Of a stretch of 64,000 nt of DNA, positions 56,890-64,000 are shown piece after piece. The notes beneath the pieces are model-generated. The model had not been told where the DNA came from and made no database searches. It saw only the letters and a list, made by a program, of their open reading frames with translations. Within the stretch, counting starts at the first letter, position 1. The number at the start of each line of letters is the position of its first letter. Position numbers and translations under genes: made by a program. Source of the stretch: Rhyacophila brunnea (lineage: Eukaryota; Arthropoda; Insecta; Trichoptera; Rhyacophilidae); NCBI GenBank assembly GCA_022495005.1, contig JAGYXB010001580.1, positions 1 through 64,000 on the forward strand. Direction: 5' to 3'.

Positions 56890-57242
56890 ACTAACGGATG
56901 GCCGCCACCGTCAGGGTGACCGTCTACCACCCGCAACAGTTCAATGGAGCCGCGCTCATACCAATCACTGAGGATCTTAAGCCACGAAATGCGGTGTCAT
57001 CCTCTGCTATGCTTACCATTGATCTTTCCTTGCATGATAAGTTGTAGAATTCTATACTTTTGTCCTCTCATAATGTGGTCGAGTACTGTAGTTTTCTGGT
57101 TTTGATAGAACTTCTCAGTCCTTTCCCATTCGATTGAGAGTGTCAACATTAATCTGTCACACGGTCGATCCGAGGAATTTTGAGGATGCGTCTTCCATCT
57201 ATACGGCCGCATCTCGGAATCCTCGACTCTTTCCCTTTCCAT
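56890..57242 (-). pseudogene. LINE reverse transcriptase C-terminal relic
   Basis: Peptides T-V-L-D-H-I-M-R-G-Q-K-Y and G-K-I-N-G-K-H-S-R-G on the minus strand, then I-S-W-L-K-I-L-S-D-W-Y in another frame, match the common tail of RTE/Jockey-type RT proteins (G-H-I-M-R ... G-K-R ... S-W-L-x-x-L). It is short, frameshifted and intronic. Confidence 0.6.
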
Positions 57243-57532
57243 TATGTCGCATAAATCGAAATAATCTAAAATTATGTTCAGTGAACTGTTTGAAATTTGC
57301 CAGGCTGCTAAAAAAAATTTCTGTCACTTTTGCTATGACAAATTTTCCCATTGTGTTGGGATATTTCTCTGACACAAATCAGGTACATGCTATTTTTCGT
57401 GGTGCGTTTGATGCAAAGCTAGAATCCAATAGTGTGGATGAATAACTGACAACCGTTCCTTGTAATACAAATCTGTTAATACAAACCTCTACTCTGATCC
57501 ATTTAAAAGTGAAAATGGTAATTCACCAATGG

Positions 57533-58164
57533 CTGAACAAAAATGAACAATAAATGCGAGTGAGAAAGTATTCGGCACCCTTATAATCTCCGTGACATGT
57601 GGTAGAGTAAGATAAACGGTTTACAGATACGTAAGATATTTTGTTATGGTGTAGCCATGAAATCTTAGTTTGTCTCATAGCTAACCATCGATAAACCGCG
57701 AGCGCGTGTTGCTAAAATTGCTATTTTTTGTTTTAAATATTTTTAGTTAATTCAGTAGAAAAGATGGTTGTTTGTGTTTATTAAAATGTGGTAGCTGTAC
57801 TGACAAGCAAGAAGATCGTATTATGTTTCACAGGTAAGTTGATACAAGTCATGATAATTTATTTGTATATTATTGTATATTTTAATATCAAGTGACCTAG
57901 TGTTTTCATAAAATAACTTGGATATCTTTACCTAATGGTTGCATTTCGACCGCTTAAAAATACTATTTATAATGTAAAAAAATAGAAAATTATATTTTAA
58001 TTCTGAGCGTCTAGTGCGAGCACTTTGGGGGAACACTAGCGAAATGGTATATGATTTCAAACATTTGCATCAATGCCTACTTTCGCTTGCCCACAAACCA
58101 AACGCACGGCACGCAGCTTCATTTAGCAACGCAATGGGTGGTGTCTAGATCTATCTATAGTCTA
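57533..58164 (+). repeat. THAP-exon repeat, copy A
   Basis: A 630-base direct repeat of 60489-61134. It has GCGAGTGAGAAAGTATTCGG near its start and CTAGATCTATCTATAGTCTA at its end. Within it, 57764-57833 corresponds to the THAP-like exon of copy B, with a one-base deletion after the first Cys codon that truncates the frame. A splice-donor-like CAG|GTAAGTT follows. Confidence 0.75.
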
Positions 58165-59088
58165 AGTAATTTACTAAGTAGGTAAGTAATAAAAGTTATG
58201 TAGGTACCTAATAACTTAACATCAGGAAGTGAAGCATTGGACACAGACTGCTGATATGCTTCTATCGCTCCAGGAATATTAGGCTATGAACAAATAAAAC
58301 GAGAGATATTACTTCTGTCACTATGTCAGAAATTTTCACATACATTCTACCAGTAAAAGCCTTAAGTTTAGTATAGATTTGTTTAACGCTAAAACTGCAA
58401 TTAAATATTTCATCGAAGAGTATTTTTTTGTTTTGTTTTATTAAATCGATGACTATTATTGAAGTGAAATTTATTGACGGAAAAGAGCGTCAAATTGGGA
58501 AACATTTATTATTTTATTACAACCGTTTTATAGGTTTAGGTTATTAACAATAGGTGCCTAAATCGGGTGCACAAATAGTTATCACAAATCTATTATTTCT
58601 TACATGAGCAATGAAACAATGGATGGAATAATTATGATATATAAAATCAAACTTACGACTCCCGCTGTTAATTAAAACCTCTATTATCATTCAAGTGCTA
58701 CACAAAGTTTAACTTCCATTTACATGTCTACACGACATGCGCAACTATTTTTTTAATCGATACAGGCTTTTATTAAAAGAGATCACCTACCGATTTATTT
58801 AGCCGACACTAAAGTGAAGTTAGCAATGATACGGTTTCATCGAACAATCTTTTAAAAAGACAAACCGGACGTTTAATTTTGTGGCAAATAAATCTAACGT
58901 AACGAGTACATTCAATTTCTTGTTATTTGTATTACTATGTAGATTTGACAACACGACTATCATTATGTTTTAATCGGCCACAATAGAGATGAGTCTGCAC
59001 CGTGGCGTGATTCAGATATTCCACTTTCACTCTTGCGTCTGGCATACACTGTGAAGCCGAGTATGTAGTATTATTATTTAGTATTTAC

Positions 59089-59254
59089 CTTAAGTCTTTC
59101 AACACGTCCTTTAAAAAATAGAAATAAGGCAGAGTCTTCAAATTCCCTTTCCTCGTGCAGTATCTTAGTGGCCTCTTCTACACCGGATGCTACGATCACT
59201 CCATCGAGATTGAAGAACGGACGAACTATTGTGTGGTACCATAATAAGGCTAAT
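59089..59254 (-). CDS. TTC39C: TTC39C-like, internal exon
   Basis: The acceptor TTAATTTCAG and donor AAG|GTAAAT bound 166 bases. The joint with the previous exon restores A-P-L-A-S-L-A-L-L-W-Y-H. The exon then reads T-I-V-R-P-F-F-N-L-D-G and F-K-G-R-V-E-R-L-K. The A-P-L-A-x-L-A-L-L-W-Y-H-T-x-V-R-P-F-F block is what points to TTC39C rather than TTC39A/B. It ends in phase 0, whereas 56793 needs one carried base, so an exon of 3n+1 bases between them was not found. Confidence 0.88.
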
Positions 59255-59344
59255 CTGAAATTAATATGTTACGTTTACTTTGTGCTTTATCCGAGAGATC
59301 TGCTTCTTCTTTCTTCTTATCCGAGAGATACCAATGTGTTAAAA

Positions 59345-60188
59345 CAGGGGTCGGCAAACTCTTGAACCAAAAGAGCCAAATATGAGTAGCACAACGGTTA
59401 AAATTTTTTTCGAGAGCCGTAAGTATATTTTTATAAATATGATTTTATTAAATGAATTAATTACATTTTATAATTGTTTATTTATTAAATGAAGAAGATT
59501 TCCCGAATAAAACTAACGTAAATACTTAATATTATATGTTTTTATTGTTGACATTATATATATAATTTTTACAAAATATGTATTACATACAATTTTTACG
59601 CATTCCTTAAAACTAATGTGAACAATAACCTTCCTTGCATTTCTTTGGAGAGTGTGTATGTTTGGTATGTAACTTGTAGTTTTTAAACGCGAGACTCCAA
59701 AAAATTCTCATCGGTTATTTGGCTTCTCTAAATGCTATTTATATTGTTCATGTTTGAAAATGATTGTTCACATACATATTATTATGTAGACTCGAATATG
59801 AGTTCGGAGAGCTATTCCATAATATGTATTAAAAATCGTAGTATCTACTTTATGTAGATCTTTTAGAGCGCCCCACTTGTGTTGTGAAATTAAATTGCAT
59901 TTTTCTCTCTCCAAATCCTCAATTTTGGTGGCAAGACCTACAAATTTTGAGTTCCATAACTATTTGCTTGTTAAATCTACCAATAAATTTGTATTTCAAA
60001 AGTGCTCGTGTCTTTTACATCAACCATCACGGAGGAAAAATTAGGCTCGCGATAATGTCATTATATAATATAATAAGTGTACAAATCAATGACAAAAAAT
60101 AACGTTTTTGTAAAAATTGGGAATTTGGCAAACAGCCGCACGCCAATACCCAAAGAGCCACATGCGGCTCGCGGTTTGCCGACCCCTG
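59345..60188. mobile_element. hAT-type non-autonomous element, 844 bp
   Basis: The left end CAGGGGTCGGCAAAC and right end GTTTGCCGACCCCTG are exact inverses. TGTTAAAA flanks both sides (59337-59344, 60189-60196), an 8-bp target duplication. Subterminal AGAGCCA words face inward at both ends. The interior is AT-rich without a transposase. It lies in the TTC39C-like intron between 59254 and 62170. Confidence 0.93.
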
Positions 60189-60488
60189 TGTTAAAACACA
60201 TAAATAAAGGAAATAATAAAAACACAATACATATAACCACCTTCCAGGGTTTTCCCTTGAAAAAGAAAAAGACATCGCCTCATTATGATTTTTCGAGGTA
60301 GATCCTACTAATATCTACGTTAAAAATAGTCATACATTATTAAAACATTTATGTATAAAGATGTGCCCCTTTTTCTGTCAGATGATTTCCATATTAAAGT
60401 CGCTAAAACAAGCTGCAGTCTGTCGTAAGTACCATTTTCCTATGCGACATGCTCCTCTCTTTATAATATAATAAAATTACTAGAACCA

Positions 60489-61134
60489 GGCCTGAACAAA
60501 AACGATGCATGAGTGCGAGTGAGAAAGTATTCGGCACCCTTATAATCTCTACGACACGCGCTAGAGTAAGATAAAAGGTCTACATATGTTTTAGTTAGTT
60601 TCCAAAAGTATCGCTGACAAATCGCGGTGAATCGCTTCACGTAGCGTTGTAGCTCGTGTTGCTAAATTGCTATTTTTGTGTTAAACATAAAGTCAGTGGT
60701 AAATATTTTTAGTTAATTAAGTAGGAAAGATGGTTCTGTGTGTTGTATTAAAATATGGTAGCCGTACTGATAAGCAAGAAGATGGTATTACGTTTCATAG
60801 GTAAGTTGATACATGTTCGTGATAATTTATTTGTATATTATTATATATTAATATCAGTGACCTAGTGTTTCTTTAAAATAACTTAAATTATGGATATCTT
60901 TACCTAATGGTTGCATTTTGACCGCTTAAAAATACTATATAACGTAAAAAAAATAGAAAATTATATTTTAATTCTGAGCGTCTAGTGCGAGCACTTTGGG
61001 CGAGCACTACCGAAATGGTCTATGGTCTCGAACATTTGTAGACGAATGCGTTCGCTCGCTCACAAACCAAACGCATGGCACGCAGCTTCATTTGGCAATG
61101 CAACGGGTGGCGTCTAGATGTATCTATAGTCTAT
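60489..61134 (+). repeat. THAP-exon repeat, copy B
   Basis: Direct copy of 57533-58164 in a neighbouring intron, opposite in sense to the host gene. It carries the open THAP-like first exon at 60730-60800. Confidence 0.75.
60730..60800 (+). pseudogene. THAP-type zinc-finger first exon (transposon-derived)
   Basis: ATG to donor CATAG|GTAAGTT encodes M-V-L-C-V-V-L-K-Y-G-S-R, then T-D-K-Q-E-D-G-I-T-F-H-R. This is the start of a THAP domain (C-x(2-4)-C, then F-H-x-F-P). The second Cys is Tyr here. Copy A keeps that Cys (K-C-G-S) but has a frameshift, so neither copy is intact. No further exons were found nearby. It may be the 5' end of a P-like or other THAP transposase. Confidence 0.6.
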
Positions 61135-62169
61135 GACTAGAACGGTGGTTCTTTTTTTTTGGTTCACATTCATATGTTGAGGCTCCATCTCTATAGAACA
61201 AGGTATTCGTATTCTCCAACATCTTCGGTTATGCAGTTCATCAAAAATACTTTACATTCTAAAATACAATTATTAAAATAGTTTTTTATTTATATTAGAA
61301 ATACCTAATAACAAACACCAATATTATTGAAGTAAGATGAAACCGATCTAGTGATTTATTTGTACTATTGTGGAATAAGAACAACTAAAATATTTAAGGC
61401 CATGCATTAGTTGAGGCACGGTCTAAAAAGATCGTCGCTAGGCGATGCGCGGATTGCGGGTGGCGGGTGAAAATGACGCCTGTCAAACGAAATATTAATT
61501 GTCATATAAATCCAACATACGTCCATTTTATGTTCAGTTTATTGTTCTACTAGTAACAATAATAATATATTCATTGACATGTTTTCTTTTTAAAGTAAAT
61601 GGGTAACGTTTTTAGTCATCTTTACACGATTTTAGAATTAATTGACCCGTCGCTATCACGCAGCAAAGTGACGTGTTCCCGGGTCAACATTCTCTCAGTG
61701 AATAGCAGCGAGTCCAAAATTTCGTCGCGCGTACAGTTGAAAATTATTTGGCGTTTCACTGATGCGTCACCTTAACCAGGGAACACAAAAATAACTGAAA
61801 CTGGTTAGCTTCCGAGTGTGGCTGTAGAAGGTACGGTATGACGTATACATTGAGTGTGAAGAAATATGAGATAAACTTAAACACAGGTTATTTTCAATAT
61901 TTACATCATGATTTGCATTCAAATTTGTCACGTAAACGAAACGCACATTCAATATTGGTAATATTTGAAGATCATCAGAGGGCTTTGTATTTCTTGCATT
62001 TAACGACTTAACCATCATTAAGTCATAAACCAAAATTACCTTTAAAATCTTGGTCTATTTACAAGTGTTTGTTATTTCTAATAATATGTTGTTCCATCAA
62101 GAATTAATAAAATTAATAATAAAAGCAAATTTTTTAAAAATTACGTAATATGCATAAGAATGTTCTTAC
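61135..62169. other. Intronic DNA of the TTC39C-like gene
   Basis: It includes 61574-61652, which is an inverted copy of 50226-50306 (about 80 bases with ATGGGTAACGTTTTTAGTCA in common). Otherwise AT-rich with no exon recognised. Confidence 0.5.
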
Positions 62170-62376
62170 GATGCTAACGGTGCACGCATATCTTCCCCCT
62201 TGCGAGAGAAATTAAGGCTAGACAGGGCAGCCGATTGGTCGCCCTCGAATCCAAACATGTTAGCCCATCTGAGAATACTCGGAGGTGCGAGGGATACACA
62301 CAGCCTAAAGACGCCGTATCCGAAGCAGACTGCTGACATTAGACGCCTGACGGTTTCAGGGTGGATGTTCTCCCAA
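62170..62376 (-). CDS. TTC39C: TTC39C-like, internal exon
   Basis: The acceptor TTTGTTACAG and donor ATC|GTAAGA bound 207 bases. The coding sequence W-E-N-I-H-P-E-T-V-R-R-L-M, then V-C-F-G-Y-G-V-F-R-L-C-V-S-L-A-P-P, R-W-A-N-M-F-G-F-E-G-D and S-R-K-G-E-D-M-R-A-P-L-A, follows the family block G-x-G-x-F-x-L-x-x-S-L-x-P-P ... G-F-x-G-D. It enters with one base and leaves with two, matching both neighbours. Confidence 0.88.
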
Positions 62377-62843
62377 CTGTAACAAAATGAATCAACACTG
62401 CATCCACTGAAGATTTCATGGATTGATAGAAATTTGAGTTTGATGTCACACTATTGTCAAAATATTGGGTCTAATTCTCTTCTCTATTTTTTGCCTAATG
62501 AACACTGAAATTAGAAGCGTTGCCGACAATCTCCTTCCAACTAGCATCTGGAGCAATTCTTCGCTGATCTGGATGCTTCAGTCAATTAATTCAGTTAATT
62601 CCGTCGCTTTCTTGATGATGTTTCACTTCTCCCTTCACTTAATACTTATTAAATAATTAGATATACTGCAGTCCGTGGAGGGGCCCGGCTACATCTAACG
62701 TCTTTCTCTGATGGGTTGGGTCGTCACTCTCTTAGAATATGGAGGTACTTTAAAACCCCGTTTGGTCACCAGAGTTGCGGTCTTCCTTTGCTTCGGTGGC
62801 TGTGCATTGTTAATTCTTTGAATATGTTGTCTCCGATGGATCT

Positions 62844-63080
62844 CAGTGGCGAAGGGTGGTAGTAGGCTGTTATGATCTGACATAAGTAAAGTAGTGCACA
62901 TTAAACTTTGTCAGTCGTACGTATTTGTTTTCATTGAACAAGAGATTACAAATTGCTACAATTGCAGGTTTCTAAAATTCAAATAAACCCTACGTAACCA
63001 TAATACGTAGCCATAATAGATGACTGATATAAAGTGTATACTATTTTTGTCAGATCTCCTCAGCCTACCTCTACTATGAT
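62844..63080. mobile_element. Truncated relative of the 30625 hAT-type element
   Basis: CAGTGGCGAAGGGTGG at 62844 matches the terminal repeat of 30625-31732. GTCAGATCTCCTCAGCCTACCTC near 63053 resembles the region just inside the opposite end. The outer right end is lost. A 68-codon frame on the minus strand reaching into it (62695-62901) matches nothing I know. Confidence 0.4.
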
Positions 63081-63342
63081 GGTTTGGTTTAGGCGGCGTT
63101 TTTCATTTCACAATATTTCTATCATAACAAATACCATTCATGATAAAACCGGTACTGTCAAACTCAGTTTTCACAGATTTGGCCAAGAATCCCTCTGAAT
63201 ACTGCACTAAAATAATCGGTGAACCGCAAAGTCCATATCTGCCCTAGCATAATGTGCTATGCTATATTATGAGGGCATCGGTCTCGAAAGGATTTTTATT
63301 ATAATTTTTAAATTAATAAATCGATTAAACAGGTCGACTCAC

Positions 63343-63931
63343 TCATCTTTGGGCTCCTTGTTAAATCCGATCAGCGACGTGGCACTCTCCAAAATGGCAG
63401 AACTGAAAGAATTCAGCGAAGACAACAGCGACACGGATTTACGCATCGACGACCGGTGAACGTTTCCATTCGCTCGTTTTGATTTCTTCAACGTACCATT
63501 ATTGGAACCGCACGACAAGTCTAGGGAGTCGGGACGGACTGTAGGACGGATGGAATAAGGGACGGATGAACTTTTAACAGAAGAACTTTCATCTGAATCA
63601 CAACCTAATCCTGTTTCTACATCATTATTCTGATTATCTCTGCGATTGGGGGAAAAATTACCTACCGTCTTGCTGTTACAATGATAAAAATTTCTATTTG
63701 GAAAGCCGTTTAAATTGTTACTCATGTTATGGCTGATTCTGAACGGGTTTGACGATATTGCTCTTTTCTTGTCATCTGTTTTTGTTGATTTTATGAGATT
63801 GCTTGTACTGGAATTGTTGTTTTGCGATTGCACGCATTGATCATTGTCCGATATACTCCAAGATGGACTCGAGACTATGGTCGGAGAAGTTTCTAAGTCT
63901 CTATTGTACATTTCATCACAAGAAGGGAACC
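63343..63931 (-). CDS. TTC39C: TTC39C-like, long Ser/Asn-rich exon
   Basis: The acceptor TTTTTCTTCCAG and donor ATGA|GTGAGT bound 589 bases, all open. The phases (in 2, out 2) fit the exon at 62170. The junction reads K-E-P-K-D-D-W-E-N-I-H-P. The exon is rich in Ser, Asn and Arg (C-G-S-N-N-G-T-L-K-K, S-V-S-L-L-S-S-L-N-S-F) and looks disordered, ending A-I-L-E-S-A-T-S-L-I-G-F. In family members this position is a variable loop between TPR blocks; about 195 residues here would be a large insertion. Reading on past the donor meets TGA at once, so a terminal exon is the alternative. Upstream exons lie beyond the window. Confidence 0.65.
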
Positions 63932-64000
63932 CTGGAAGAAAAATATTAAGATTTAAGAGTCTCAGAGTTTGATTCCTTGCAAGGTCACAATCAATTCGCA

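Noticed and set aside
57134..57445. 103-codon plus-strand open frame
   Set aside because: Antisense to a LINE RT relic and then random intronic sequence.
58645..58680. Candidate missing TTC39C-like exon before a GTAAGT donor at about 58650 (minus strand)
   Set aside because: Upstream in-frame stops limit it to about 25 bases with no family similarity.
62695..62901. 68-codon minus-strand open frame as an extra TTC39C-like exon
   Set aside because: No splice acceptor in phase, no family match, and it overlaps a hAT-type terminal repeat at 62844. The phases of 63343 and 62170 already join directly.

Overview
This window reads as insect nuclear DNA. The telomere-type repeat is (TTAGG)n/(CCTAA)n, several R1-type LINEs are inserted precisely in that repeat, and the only host gene I recognise has many introns. 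The orientation of the telomere-targeting LINEs resembles the TRAS and SART elements described from moths, and AT-rich intergenic DNA with many 'GGTACCT' strings also suggests Lepidoptera. That order-level guess is inference; I cannot identify a species.

Layout. 1-13420 is a nested telomere-type array. A SART-orientation ORF2 fragment on the minus strand (1-1109) abuts a 5'-truncated TRAS-orientation LINE (1110-6092). Then come (CCTAA)n, a full-length LINE (about 6138-11806), (CCTAA)n, a 5'-truncated LINE (11829-13405) and more (CCTAA)n. 15498-17425 is a terminal-inverted-repeat (TIR) element. 17577-18047 is a palindrome whose centre is (TAACC)n. 22251-29844 is a much larger palindrome (arms about 1.5 kb, TA on both sides) whose telomeric centre holds a minus-strand SART-orientation LINE. 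30625-31732 is a hAT-type element with an 8-bp duplication, and 32654-33197 is a solo LTR. 33655-36200 is a broken Jockey-like LINE containing a MITE (34771-35171). 36667-42009 is a nearly intact I/R1-like LINE with RNase H and a 13-bp target duplication. 43009-43201 is a tRNA-derived SINE inserted in (CCTAA)n; its 3' tail matches the telomere-targeting LINE at 6138-11806. Minisatellites, a second SINE, a Tigger-like remnant (45146-45682) and a near-perfect hairpin (46120-46313) follow.

From 49838 to beyond the right edge the minus strand carries a multi-exon host gene that I identify as TTC39C-like (tetratricopeptide repeat protein 39 family). Seven exons were placed by splice sites, and six of the joints have matching codon phase or can be checked against the family. 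One short exon, between 56794 and 59088, was not found. Its introns hold a 2.4-kb TIR element, a hAT MITE, a hairpin, a LINE tail and two direct copies of a repeat carrying a THAP-type zinc-finger exon.

How it fits together. The main theme is telomere-repeat-directed retroposition. LINEs in both orientations use (TTAGG)n as target. A SINE appears to borrow the LINE 3' end to reach the same target. Short interstitial (CCTAA)n tracts at palindrome centres act as landing sites away from the main array. Most LINE ORFs are broken by one or a few substitutions or single-base indels. The 11829-13405 fragment and most of ORF2 at 38205-41923 remain open.
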